The notes: a model not told the origin generated them from the sequence alone. 64,000 nt of DNA from Leptolyngbya sp. SIO1E4 (GCA_010672825.2 JAAHFU020000001.1:434001-498000), one strand, 5' to 3'. Counted from the first letter of the stretch, positions 53,643 through 62,654 are shown. A program made the numbers and translations.

Positions 53643-56600
53643 ATGTCAGGTAATCACGTTATTTTTATCCACCCTGATGGCACCAGCCCAGCCCACTTTG
53701 GGATGGCTCGCTTGGTTAAAGAAGGGCCTGATGGTCGCCTCAATTGGGACACATTAGATGAGGCTCGGGTTTACCTGGGTCATATGGAAGACCAGCTGAC
53801 AGGTACCTCCAACGGTGGGGCTGTCACCCATGCCACGGGCGTTAAAGTCTATGCAGAATCTTTTGGATTTGAGGTCGTTCGCGATGAGAATGGCGACCCT
53901 GTCATTGACGAGGCCACGGGCCGAGCCGTTGAAGAAGAACTGATTGCCCTATCTGGCACAAACCAAACCATCATGCAGGAAGCCGTTGCGGCAGACAAAG
54001 CAACGGCGCTGATTAACTCGGGTGTGATTGCGGAACCCGGCACCGCTGCCTTCGCTGCGGAGGTGGGCCAGGCCGATGTTCCTGAAGGCGCTACCGGATT
54101 TTCTGCTTTCCCTCGGGGTCAATTTGCAGATATCACCCGCCAGGTTGTAGAGTCTGGCGTTGACGTCATCCTGGGCGGCGGCTTGGTGAACTACCTGCCC
54201 GTCGGCACTGAGCCCCCAGCAGATGCCGTCTATGCAGAGTCTGCCGCTCAGCTGGATGCGATTTCTACAGAGTCCAACATTCGCCCTGAAACAAACCTGA
54301 TTGAGCTGGCAGAGAGCTTGGGCTATACCGTGGTCTACACCGAAGACCAGCTGCAAGCCGTTGCCGCCGACCCCAGCATCACCAAAGTCCTGGGTATCTT
54401 TGCCAACGAAGACACCTTTAACGACACCATTCGCACGCCCGACGGTGGCTTACGCGGGTTCGACGAGAACCTGGCCGGAACCGATACCCCTCCCTATGTA
54501 CCGTCTGCCCCAACTGTGGGCGAAATGCTGGAGGCAGCCCAAACTATCCTGGAGCGTAACCCTAAGTTTGAGAATGGATCTTTAACGGTCTTAGAGGAAG
54601 AAGGCACCGATAACTTCGGCAACATCAATAGCGCCTCTGGCATGTTAGAAGGGCTATTGCGCACAGATGAAGCCGTGGGGGTTGCTTTAGATTTCTATGA
54701 GCGCCACCCCAATACCCTGATCATCACAGCAGCAGACAGTGATGCAGGGGGGCTACAAGTCGATGACACCGGAGAAACTGCCGGTAACTTCGGCACCAAC
54801 CCCACCGGCCTGGATGAATTTCCCACCTTTGAGAATCCGGGGGATGGCCAAACTGGTGTGGGCACCGAGGCCTTTGTCGCTCAGCCCTCCGCCAGTGGGA
54901 ATGAGTACACCTTTGATGTGGGCTGGGTCGGCACCCCTGACTTTGCCGGGGCGATCGTCGCCAAGGCGCATGGTCTTAACGCTGACTCGCTGCCTGTGAC
55001 GATGGATAACACCGATATCTATCGGGCCATGTATGAAACCCTGTTCGAGGTGGATCTGCCCGATCGCGAGGTCCCTGAATTCACGCCAGCCCCTGAGGCG
55101 ACTGAAGACACCGGGAACGTCATCTTTATGCACCCCGACGGCAACAGCCCCTCGATGTTTGGCCTGGGTCGCTTTGTGCAGGAAGGTCCTGATGGTCGCC
55201 TCAATTACGACCAAATGTCTCACTCTGGGGTGTATCTGGGCCACATGCGCGATCGCATTGTGGGCACCTCCAACGCCGGGGCTGTCACCCATGCCAACGG
55301 TGTGAAGACCCAGGCAGCCTCTTTTGGCTTAGATGAGTTCGGGGATCCGGTGGTGTCTCGCTCCGGTGAGCGCGGCATGACCATCATGGAAGAGGCGATC
55401 GCCGCTGGCAAGTCTACGGCTGTGATTAACTCCGGCTTCATTGCTGAACCGGGCACAGGTGCCTTTCTTGCCGAAGTCGAAAGCCGTCGAGATGTCACTG
55501 CCATCACTGCTCAAATTCTAGAGTCTGGGGTAGACGTCATCCTAGGCGGCGGCGAAATTCACTACTTGCCCATCGGCACCGTCGGTCGCTTTGGGGAAGA
55601 AGGTATCCGCGAAGATGGCCGTAACCTGATTGAAGAAGCCGAAGCGGCAGGCTTCACCGTGGTTTACACCCTGGAAGAGCTACAAAACGTTCCTGCAGAC
55701 ACCACCCAATTGCTGGGCATCTTCGCCGCTGAAGACACCTACAACGACAACGTTGAAGAGCAAAATGCCTTAGCGGGTCTAGACAACTATGGCCAGTTCT
55801 TCCCCGATGGCACGCCCACAAACCCGCCCACAGTAGGCGAGATGCTGGAGGCAGCACTCCCCATCCTCTCGGAAGATCCCGATGGCTTCTTTGTGGTCAT
55901 GGAAGAAGAAGCCACCGACAACTTTGGTAACCCCAATAACGCTCGTGGCGCTCTGGAAGCAGTTTTACGGGCAGATGAAGCCTTGGGCGTTGCCATGGAC
56001 TTCATCCGTGAGGAAGACCCTAACACTCTGCTCATCACAGCGGCTGACAGTGAAGCCGGTGGGGTACAGGTGTGGCAGCCCACGCCCTTCGGCCCTGCCC
56101 TACCGGACACCATTGATGAGCCCCTGACCTTACCCGTTAACCCAACGGATGTAGAAACCTTCCAGAACCCGGTTGATGGCACTGGGGGTCGTGTTCCCCC
56201 GCTGATGACGTTTGAAGCCCAGCCCAGCTTAGATGGTGACATGGGTAACTTTGTAACGGGCTGGGTCGGCACCCCCGACTTTGCCGGTAGCGTGGTGGCC
56301 AAGACCTACGGCATGAACGCTGATCTGCTGAATTCCACGGTGGATAACACCGAGATTTACCAGATCATGTATCAGACCCTCTTCGGTTTAGACTCCCTGC
56401 CTGACTTTCAAGACGGCACCAACGAAGGGGAGACCCTGGTCGGGGCTGAATCAGATGACGTCATCGTGGCATTTGGCGGCGACGACACCGTTGCAGGCGA
56501 CCTCAACGGTGACTCTGTCTATGGCAGTGATGGTAACGACATCCTACGGGGAGACCTCAACAGCCGTAGTTCCCAAGTTGGTATCGGCGGCGACGACATC

Positions 56601-56981
56601 ATTTATGGGGGCAACGGCGACGATCGCATCGGCGGTAAGGGCGGCAACGACATGCTCTTCGGCGACGATGGCGATGACCAAATCTGGGGTGACGATGGCG
56701 ATGACCTTCTACGCGGCGGCCTAGGGAATGACACCCTGACCGGCGACGATGCCTCCGGTGGCCAAGGGGTTGACACCTTTGTGCTAGCCGTGGGTGAAGG
56801 CACCGATACCATCATGGACTTCGAAGTTGGCGTTGATTTCATCGGTTTGGCAGATGGCCTCACCTTTGGCGACCTCAGCTTCAACGACAACAGCATTTTT
56901 GCTGGCGATGAAGAACTGGCTGTCCTCAGAGGTGTCAACACCAGCACCCTGGGCACTGAAGCCTTCGTAACGATTGGCTAG
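53643..56981 (+). CDS. Alkaline phosphatase with two catalytic modules and RTX tail
   Basis: 1112 aa. Residues 1-480 and 486-920 are two homologous alkaline-phosphatase modules: HPDGTSPAHFGMARLV with GTSNGGAVTHATGVK, and HPDGNSPSMFGLGRFV with GTSNAGAVTHANGVK. The conserved Asp and the candidate Ser of the catalytic region are kept in both, and each has a metal-site-like segment (EEEGTDNFGNINSA and EEEATDNFGNPNNA). Residues about 925-1040 are RTX calcium-binding repeats (GGDDIIYGGNGDDRIGGKGG). No N-terminal signal peptide, so type I secretion is likely. It resembles the large atypical PhoA of Synechococcus. It releases phosphate from organic esters outside the cell; a hairpin follows the stop. 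Confidence 0.9.
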   Translation: MSGNHVIFIHPDGTSPAHFGMARLVKEGPDGRLNWDTLDEARVYLGHMEDQLTGTSNGGAVTHATGVKVYAESFGFEVVRDENGDPVIDEATGRAVEEELIALSGTNQTIMQEAVAADKATALINSGVIAEPGTAAFAAEVGQADVPEGATGFSAFPRGQFADITRQVVESGVDVILGGGLVNYLPVGTEPPADAVYAESAAQLDAISTESNIRPETNLIELAESLGYTVVYTEDQLQAVAADPSITKVLGIFANEDTFNDTIRTPDGGLRGFDENLAGTDTPPYVPSAPTVGEMLEAAQTILERNPKFENGSLTVLEEEGTDNFGNINSASGMLEGLLRTDEAVGVALDFYERHPNTLIITAADSDAGGLQVDDTGETAGNFGTNPTGLDEFPTFENPGDGQTGVGTEAFVAQPSASGNEYTFDVGWVGTPDFAGAIVAKAHGLNADSLPVTMDNTDIYRAMYETLFEVDLPDREVPEFTPAPEATEDTGNVIFMHPDGNSPSMFGLGRFVQEGPDGRLNYDQMSHSGVYLGHMRDRIVGTSNAGAVTHANGVKTQAASFGLDEFGDPVVSRSGERGMTIMEEAIAAGKSTAVINSGFIAEPGTGAFLAEVESRRDVTAITAQILESGVDVILGGGEIHYLPIGTVGRFGEEGIREDGRNLIEEAEAAGFTVVYTLEELQNVPADTTQLLGIFAAEDTYNDNVEEQNALAGLDNYGQFFPDGTPTNPPTVGEMLEAALPILSEDPDGFFVVMEEEATDNFGNPNNARGALEAVLRADEALGVAMDFIREEDPNTLLITAADSEAGGVQVWQPTPFGPALPDTIDEPLTLPVNPTDVETFQNPVDGTGGRVPPLMTFEAQPSLDGDMGNFVTGWVGTPDFAGSVVAKTYGMNADLLNSTVDNTEIYQIMYQTLFGLDSLPDFQDGTNEGETLVGAESDDVIVAFGGDDTVAGDLNGDSVYGSDGNDILRGDLNSRSSQVGIGGDDIIYGGNGDDRIGGKGGNDMLFGDDGDDQIWGDDGDDLLRGGLGNDTLTGDDASGGQGVDTFVLAVGEGTDTIMDFEVGVDFIGLADGLTFGDLSFNDNSIFAGDEELAVLRGVNTSTLGTEAFVTIG

Positions 56982-57026
56982 GAAATCGGTAGATCAAAGA
57001 TCTGTAGATAAATAGCAGACTGATCG

Positions 57027-57053
57027 TAGGGGCATCGTATTGCGATGCCCCTA
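57027..57053 (+). terminator. Hairpin after the alkaline phosphatase gene
   Basis: Stem TAGGGGCATCG/CGATGCCCCTA with a short loop, followed by TGTTTTGG, 46 bases after the stop. It may serve both convergent genes. Confidence 0.7.
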
Positions 57054-57075
57054 TGTTTTGGCCATGTCTGTTTTG

Positions 57076-57747
57076 TTAATCGGCCAACTGCTGGGCAAAC
57101 CACTGGGCCACGGTCCCATTTGACTCGGTTGCCAGTCGTCTAAAGGCTTGCTCTACCAGGGTCATATCTAAACCCTTTAGCGCGCCTGACTGCATCTGTT
57201 GCTGATACAGCCCTTCTGGAGAGAGTCGAAACGCCATTAAACGGGCCGCTTGCACGTCAATTACCCAATATTCAGGAATTTCTAGCGCAGTGTAGATTTG
57301 CTTTTTCTCATCTAGATCAGTGGCCAGGGTGGTGTCTCCCACTTCACACACGAGATCTGGCACTCGCCACTGTCGTAAATTTACGCGTCGGGGCTCACCC
57401 GACTGCCAGCGTGGCACGTCTGAACCAATGTACAAAACCTCATCAGGAGAAGCTGCCCGCTGTTTGGGTTTTTCTAGAATGCAGCCCCCGAGGCAGTCAA
57501 AGGCTTGCCCCGGCATCCGACGGCTGAACCAGGCAAAAAAGAGCATTGCCAGTAATTCTCGAAAGCGAGCGTGGTCTACCCCCTCCCAACCCATATCGAT
57601 GAATAACCGTCCCTGATTGAAGAAAATGCGGAAATGGTCGGCCTTAGCAGTTTGTACCCATTCAACATAGTCATCCCAACTAGCCACATACCACTGGGGT
57701 AGTTCACTCGGAGACTGGCGGGCTTGAATTTGGGCGATCGCTGCCAT
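57076..57747 (-). CDS. Uma2-family endonuclease-like protein
   Basis: 223 aa, full length for the Uma2 (DUF820) family, a restriction-endonuclease-like fold expanded in cyanobacteria. The PD-(D/E)xK-type core is visible in PDLVCEVGDTTLATDLDEKK, followed by QIYTALEIPEYWVIDVQAA. The biological role is not known; a nuclease role, possibly linked with mobile DNA, is inferred. Its downstream end converges on the phosphatase gene. Gene remnants and other toxin-type genes lie on its other side. Confidence 0.88.
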   Translation of the reverse strand: MAAIAQIQARQSPSELPQWYVASWDDYVEWVQTAKADHFRIFFNQGRLFIDMGWEGVDHARFRELLAMLFFAWFSRRMPGQAFDCLGGCILEKPKQRAASPDEVLYIGSDVPRWQSGEPRRVNLRQWRVPDLVCEVGDTTLATDLDEKKQIYTALEIPEYWVIDVQAARLMAFRLSPEGLYQQQMQSGALKGLDMTLVEQAFRRLATESNGTVAQWFAQQLAD

Positions 57748-57824
57748 AAAGAACCTTGCACGCTCTAGCAGAGTCAGTCACGTCTACCATCCCATCAATC
57801 TAACAGTTGACATGGATTTTGTAG

Positions 57825-57986
57825 GGGCATCACCATATTCGATTTGTACAAGGAATTGGCGACCCAGAGCCCTTGAAGTTCAACTGGCCAGGATTTGGGG
57901 AGAGGAGAATTAATAAAGAGCACAGAATCATTTATGCAGTTGAAGAGGATGCCATTCTGATTGCTCAATATCGATATCATTACTAA
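57825..57986 (+). pseudogene. YoeB/Txe-family toxin, C-terminal remnant
   Basis: The plus-strand frame encodes GIGDPEPLKFNWPGFGERRI, then NKEHRIIYAVEEDAILIAQY and RYHY before the stop. This is the conserved C-terminal half of YoeB-type mRNA interferases (RRINKEHRxVYAVE, ending RYHY). The N-terminal half is missing and a stop lies at 57822, so the gene is broken. No antitoxin remnant was recognised next to it. Confidence 0.75.
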
Positions 57987-58012
57987 AGTTAAAGTGTCGA
58001 TACCATTACTAA

Positions 58013-58107
58013 TACAGCATTTCCTTTCTAGGTGAGGTACAGCTTATTTTCTGAGATCAGGGGTTCTAGGTAAATCTGTGTACCTCACTGGATTCAGAAA
58101 CGCTGTA
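58013..58107 (-). repeat. Palindromic element 2, intact copy
   Basis: 95 bp with ends TACAGCATTTCC and GAAACGCTGTA. It is the uninterrupted form of the element at 4491-4665 and shows the empty TA site used there by element 1. Confidence 0.9.
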
Positions 58108-58135
58108 AGAAGACTAACGCCATAGCCCTAAAAGT

Positions 58136-58483
58136 TCAAAACGGTAAGTACTGAACCTGATTGATACAGTCATCAAAGGTACAAACTTGGGCGATGAGTT
58201 CTAGATCATGCACGCAAGCACCAATGCTACTGCTCTGAGGGTGAGCATAAACCACTCCATAAAATAAAGTGGCATTCTGTTGATAATGATAGGCAATGAC
58301 TAAAAAGTCATCATCTCTTGTAAACAGCACTCGCCGGAGCTCAGTTGCACGAGCAAGCACTACAGGATCCTTGGCACCCGTCAGGCCGTCATTCTGGACA
58401 GTTAAGATATCAATTCCTCTCAAACGAAGGCCAGTCGTAATTTGACGGGGAACGTTTTCATCCATGTAAAAACGGATGGTCAT
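58136..58483 (-). CDS. DUF5615-family PIN-like protein (probable toxin)
   Basis: 115 aa of the Mut7-C/DUF5615 PIN-like family: MTIRFYMDENVPRQITTGLR with the first catalytic Asp and Glu, then GAKDPVVLARATELRRVLFT, and RDDDFLVIAYHY with the acidic pair. PIN proteins are RNases and this subfamily usually partners DUF433 proteins. Its ATG overlaps the stop of the upstream DUF433 gene by four bases, the normal antitoxin-toxin arrangement. Growth inhibition is inferred from the pairing. Confidence 0.88.
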   Translation of the reverse strand: MTIRFYMDENVPRQITTGLRLRGIDILTVQNDGLTGAKDPVVLARATELRRVLFTRDDDFLVIAYHYQQNATLFYGVVYAHPQSSSIGACVHDLELIAQVCTFDDCINQVQYLPF

Positions 58484-58797
58484 TCAATCGCACCATGTTC
58501 TCTCAACTTTTGGGCAATGCGAGAGGGCGGATTACTGCGGCGAAGGGTTTCGACCCGTTCAAGACGCTGCTGAATTTCTGCCTCAACAGATTCTTTGTAA
58601 TCCCAGTAGTAAGACAGCGCAGAATAAACCTTGCTGAGAGAAATATGAGGATATTGGAAGTGTAATTCCTCAGGACTCCAGCCATCGGTGAGATGGGCCG
58701 TGATAAGTTCGCTGACTTTCATTGTGGAGTCAGCAATGAAAGCAACTCCGTTCTCGTCAAGTTCAATGTACTTATGGTCGGTTGCGGTATGGGCCAT
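58480..58797 (-). CDS. DUF433-family protein (probable antitoxin)
   Basis: 105 aa with an HTH-like DUF433 core: GVAFIADSTMKVSELITAHL, the segment DGWSPEELHFQYPHISLSKV and SALSYYWDYKESVEAEIQQR. The C-terminal charged region (LERVETLRRSNPPSRIAQKL) would bind the toxin. It precedes the DUF5615 gene with a 4-base overlap and is the likely autorepressor of the pair. A 13-bp inverted repeat lies 44 bases upstream of its start. Confidence 0.87.
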   Translation of the reverse strand: MAHTATDHKYIELDENGVAFIADSTMKVSELITAHLTDGWSPEELHFQYPHISLSKVYSALSYYWDYKESVEAEIQQRLERVETLRRSNPPSRIAQKLREHGAIE

Positions 58798-58840
58798 ATC
58801 TTGTGGAGTGAGTTGCGCTATCTACCCATCAATTTAACAG

Positions 58841-58877
58841 TGGTGCTTAAAACGAATCGCTTTAGTTTTAAGCACCA
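58841..58877. repeat. 13-bp perfect inverted repeat upstream of the toxin-antitoxin pair
   Basis: TGGTGCTTAAAAC and its complement, with an 11-base loop, in the promoter gap of the DUF433 gene. Possible operator or the terminator of the degraded gene next to it. Confidence 0.7.
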
Positions 58878-58959
58878 GGTTAACTTTGGCTTCCGATTGA
58901 GTGCTTCAAGTAGGCTCACAATAGCTTCTTCGTAGCGACTCAACTTCTGCAACTGAGGG

Positions 58960-59525
58960 TCAATACACCGCATTGCAACAGGTGTTGCGGGCTTTGGTGA
59001 TGGCAAGACGCACAGATCGCTTATCAATAGGCAGCGCATCGTTTTGTCTGATTGCCTCTTGGGCCATCTGCATCAGGTGCTGATATTCTCCAGGCCGACT
59101 TCACTTTGCAGGGCATCCACCAGTTCTGTTTTGCGCGATCGCAGCCACTGCAGAATTGGCCCTTCGTCACCGTCCAATTGCTTGAGCAAATTGCGGGTGC
59201 AGGCCAGCAGAATGTCGGTGTATTGGGCATCTTCTGGGTCAATGTCGGCTTCTTCCGCCGGAAAGTACACCACCCGATACCCTTGTTGCCTCAGGTCAGC
59301 CTCTAGGCGGAGCAGCTCGGTGGACTTACCTGCGCCCCGGTGCCCGGTGTAGAGCTGGTGGGTGGTGCGATCGGTGTAGGTGATCTGCCGTCCCACATCG
59401 ACCAAAATATTTTCCTCACCCCGCACCTCACTACAGTTCACATAAACCGGGTCGCCTGCTTTCAGCGGCTCGAACGGGTCGAAGGAATTGTAGATATTCT
59501 TGAGCACCTCAAAGTCGGTCGGCAT
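58960..59525 (-). pseudogene. P-loop ATPase, frameshifted and truncated
   Basis: The frame from ATG 59525 encodes 150 aa of an AAA-type ATPase (PFEPLKAGDPVYVNCSEVRG; Walker A GHRGAGKST at about residues 62-70; VVYFPAEEADIDPEDAQYTD). It stops early at 59073. Shifting frame near 59085 restores EYQHLMQMAQEAIRQNDALP, then IDKRSVRLAITKARNT, which continues the family, until a stop at 58960. The rest of the protein is missing. It is a decayed member of the stand-alone ATPases common in cyanobacterial conflict systems. Confidence 0.75.
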
Positions 59526-59563
59526 GGTATTCCCAAGGGATTACTCTGACAACTAACCCGTCA

Positions 59564-60520
59564 TTAAGCTGCCTCAAGCTGCTTCACCACCTTGTCAGCC
59601 TTGAGCATATGGTACGTAATAAACAGCTGGGTCAGCGCCAGAGGATAGCTTTGCAGCGTCTCACCCGTAGTGCCCACGACTTTGCCAATGTCCTCATTGC
59701 CTTCTAGGCTGCAAAACTGCCCCAAGAAGGGAACTTCGTTACAGAGAATACGCTCCAGCTCTTGTACTTGTTCCTGGGTTGCATGGCCATCAATTGCCAA
59801 CACATCCACAGGTTTACCCATATCTCGGTCTAACAGTAAGCGAATCGCATCTCCGAGATGATTGCCCTGATCATTCAGAATGTGGGTGAAATCAGGGTGA
59901 GGAATGGTTGGACGCAGCACCAGCTTCACGTTGAGGAGCAGATCTTTAGAGGCCTCATCACCGTCTGGTTGATAGAAAGACACAATCACATCAGCCCATT
60001 GGCGTTGAGGACGAATGAAGGCTTCAGAATCAGGTTCTCGCTGTTTCAGCTGGTCGATTACTTGATCGTCGGTGTAGCCACGTTTGCGAGTATCGCGCTT
60101 GATTTTCCAGGTAGCTCGCAGACTTTCGGGGGGGGCCAAATATACCATGACGTCATAGCAATCACGGGCAGCAATGGTGGAATAGCCCAGCAGACCTTCG
60201 ACAATGACGAACTTGGTAGGCTTAATGTATTCAGGGGGATCAAACATCCCGGTGCTGTGGTTGTAGATGGGCTTCAGAATCGGTTTGCCTTCCCGCAGCA
60301 GCTGTAAATGCTGTTCAATAATGTCTAGATAATTGCAGTCTGGGTGCAGGGCAGAGATGCCCATTTCTTTGCGCTGATGGCGATCGTATCGGTGATAATC
60401 ATCCGTACAAATTGCGGTAACTTGGTCTTCTCCAAGAATCTGTCCGATTCCGCGAGTTAGCGTGGTTTTGCCGGCTGCACTATCGCCCACAATACCGAGA
60501 ATGATTGGACGGCTGGGCAT
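59564..60520 (-). CDS. Phosphoribulokinase/uridine kinase family protein
   Basis: 318-aa P-loop kinase: Walker A GDSAAGKTT (residues 11-19), CTDDYHRYDRHQRKEMGISA, KPIYNHSTGMFDPPEYIKPT and VIVEGLLGY. These are the substrate-binding motifs of phosphoribulokinase. The remainder (WKIKRDTRKRGYTDDQVIDQ) differs clearly from the standard Calvin-cycle PRK of cyanobacteria as I know it, so it is more likely a second PRK-type kinase. The substrate may be ribulose 5-phosphate or another pentose. No carbon-fixation gene is adjacent. Confidence 0.85.
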   Translation of the reverse strand: MPSRPIILGIVGDSAAGKTTLTRGIGQILGEDQVTAICTDDYHRYDRHQRKEMGISALHPDCNYLDIIEQHLQLLREGKPILKPIYNHSTGMFDPPEYIKPTKFVIVEGLLGYSTIAARDCYDVMVYLAPPESLRATWKIKRDTRKRGYTDDQVIDQLKQREPDSEAFIRPQRQWADVIVSFYQPDGDEASKDLLLNVKLVLRPTIPHPDFTHILNDQGNHLGDAIRLLLDRDMGKPVDVLAIDGHATQEQVQELERILCNEVPFLGQFCSLEGNEDIGKVVGTTGETLQSYPLALTQLFITYHMLKADKVVKQLEAA

Positions 60521-60622
60521 ATTTCCTCCTAACCAAACTGCGCATTAATGCTTATTGCTAGATGCATTAATTGTAGGGATCAATGGTGCGCTCCTCAAGA
60601 GACCCTATGGAATGTCTAGGAA

Positions 60623-60720
60623 TAGGACAATTGGATTTCCTAGAATCCTTATGCAGCCAGGTTTTGATTTCTGCCTTCTGCTTTTGCCATCTGCCTTCTG
60701 CTTTCTACCGTTTGCGATAG
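60623..60720 (-). repeat. Dispersed element 3, copy B
   Basis: Reverse-orientation match to 39607-39691: the conserved TAGGACAATTGG/ATTTCCTAGAATCCTTATGC end followed by CTTCTGC-type heptads and GTTTGCGATAG. It occupies most of the gap before the glutamine-synthetase-family gene. Confidence 0.85.
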
Positions 60721-60775
60721 GCTGTGCAACCAGGTTTTTAAGGCCAATTTCTAAGGCAGTTTTTTAAGGCAGTTT

Positions 60776-62278
60776 TTAAGGCAAACAGTCTAGATACGTT
60801 TCTGTATCCCAATCCGTTGTGGTTGCCAAAAACTTCTCCCATTCATCTCGCTTATACCAGGCGTAGATGCGGTACATTTCCCCCGGTAGCGCTGATCTAA
60901 TCACCTCATCCTCCTCTAAGCGCGTTAAGGCCTCTCCTAAAGACATTGGCAGCTTCTTCACTTGCTTGCCAGCCTCCATGGCTTCATAGAGGTTGCGCTC
61001 CTCCGGTTCACCCGGATCAAGGTCACGTTTAATGCCATCATCGAAGGCTTTAAGAACCGCCGCCGCCATCAGATAAGGGTTCACCATCGAATCTACAGCA
61101 CGGTATTCAAATCGCCCGGGTGCTGAAACTCGCAGGCCACAGGTGCGGTTCTGAAAACCCCAATCAGCATACACCGGTGCCCATAGGCCCGTATCCCACA
61201 GGCGACGGTAAGAATTGACGGTAGAGCAGCCGATCGCGGTGAGGGCTCCGAGGTGCTCAATCACCCCACCAATGGACTGGAGACCGATGGGGCCAGGCTT
61301 GGTTTTGCTCAGGTCAGGGTCGGGCAAAAACGTGTTGGTGCCCCCCTTGCGATAGCTGAAGGTATCGGCCATGCCTGGCAGCGTGTCGAACCCAAATCCA
61401 TTGACCTGCTCATCGCCCCCATACCAGAGGGAGAGGTTGTGGTGGCAGCCGTTAGCAGAGAGCCCCATAAACGGCTTAGACATAAAGCAAGCAATCAGCC
61501 CAAATTCGCGGGCTACCTGGGCGCAAATTTGGCGATAGGTGGTGAGGCGATCGCTGGTTCGCAGCGCATCATCAAACATAAAATTCAGCTCTAGCTGACC
61601 AGGAGCATCTTCGTGATCCCCCTGAATCATGTCGAGGCCCATCGCATTGCAATATTCAATGACCCTTAGCACCACCGGGCGCAGCTGCTCAAACTGGTCG
61701 ATGTGATAGCAATAGGGGTTAGTAGCACCGCCATCTGGCTTGCCATCCGGGCCTTTTTTGAGCCACATCATTTCAGGTTCAGTGCCGTGGCGCAGGTGTA
61801 GCCCTCCATGATCTGCCTGAAACTGGGCATGAATACGGCGCAGATTGCCCCGGCAGTCAGCCGTCAGGTATGCCCCCGGGTCTTCAGGTTCTTCTCGATT
61901 GCGGAAACAGGTACAAAACACCCGTGCCACCCGCTTATCCCAGGGCAGCTGGCAAAAAGTCTCTGGATCAGGAATGGCAACCAGTTCCGAAGCTTCTGGC
62001 CCATAGCCAATGTAGTTGCCATAGCGATCTAAAAACAGATTCGCCATCGCTCCGTATACGAGCTGAATTCCACGCTCGGCAATGCTTTCCCAGTGAGCTG
62101 CAGGCACCCCCTTGCCCGTAATGCGTCCCGTTACCGAAACAAACTGGTAGTAGATGTATTGAATACCCAGTTCATCAATTTTGGCCCGCACCTGCTTAAC
62201 AAGCTCAGCCCTCTCTGGCTGGGCAACATAAGCTTCTAGGTGGGTCAGCGTTTCTGGTTTAGAAATAGCTACAGTCAC
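60776..62278 (-). CDS. Glutamine synthetase family protein
   Basis: 500 aa from GTG 62278 (GGAGAG upstream); a TTG at 62293 is also open. GS catalytic fold: GDHEDAPGQLELNFMFDDAL in the place of the metal-binding HE motif, KPFMGLSANGCHHNLSLWYG for the ATP/ammonia site, NSYRRLWDTGLWAPVYADWG and FEYRAVDSMVNPYLMAAAVL. The N-terminus (IDELGIQYIYYQFVSVTGRI) differs from classical GlnA. This suggests a GS-like ligase (glutamine or gamma-glutamyl-amine formation); the substrate is uncertain. A perfect GTA-N8-TAC box lies 88 bases upstream, so nitrogen control by NtcA is likely. Confidence 0.88.
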   Translation of the reverse strand: MTVAISKPETLTHLEAYVAQPERAELVKQVRAKIDELGIQYIYYQFVSVTGRITGKGVPAAHWESIAERGIQLVYGAMANLFLDRYGNYIGYGPEASELVAIPDPETFCQLPWDKRVARVFCTCFRNREEPEDPGAYLTADCRGNLRRIHAQFQADHGGLHLRHGTEPEMMWLKKGPDGKPDGGATNPYCYHIDQFEQLRPVVLRVIEYCNAMGLDMIQGDHEDAPGQLELNFMFDDALRTSDRLTTYRQICAQVAREFGLIACFMSKPFMGLSANGCHHNLSLWYGGDEQVNGFGFDTLPGMADTFSYRKGGTNTFLPDPDLSKTKPGPIGLQSIGGVIEHLGALTAIGCSTVNSYRRLWDTGLWAPVYADWGFQNRTCGLRVSAPGRFEYRAVDSMVNPYLMAAAVLKAFDDGIKRDLDPGEPEERNLYEAMEAGKQVKKLPMSLGEALTRLEEDEVIRSALPGEMYRIYAWYKRDEWEKFLATTTDWDTETYLDCLP

Positions 62279-62335
62279 AAGGAGTCTCTCCAAATTGACG
62301 ATCAGCGACCTTGGGAAGGACGGCGTGTCTTGTGG

Positions 62336-62379
62336 ATAGTAAATCGGGACTGCCCTGAGGGCTCTGTAGCTGTAGATAC
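62336..62379 (-). promoter_or_regulatory. NtcA-type promoter (GTA-N8-TAC plus -10 box)
   Basis: On the minus strand GTATCTACAGCTAC (62366-62379) is followed after 24 bases by TACTAT (62336-62341). This matches the NtcA-activated promoter layout (GTAN8TAC about 22 bases before TAN3T). It is 58 bases ahead of the GTG start. The gap 62380-62654 shows nothing else. Confidence 0.75.
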
Positions 62380-62654
62380 CTAGCGTTTAATGACGGCCAA
62401 TTAAGTCATGAAATTTAGAACAGATTGCGAAAGATTGCGGCTTTCCACCCAATTGCTGTAGAGAATTGCTGTGGAGAATGGACTATCCATGATGCGGCAC
62501 CTTCGCTCACGCCCCACTCGGAGAAGTCTTTCCTAATGGACGCAGGATATCCAGAGGTGCGCGGGATTGCCTTTCACCCGAAAACCCAATCCATTGAAAA
62601 ACTGGGGAGCTTAATTACCTATCCCAAGGTTTTCATGAAAGAGTCTACCTTTGA

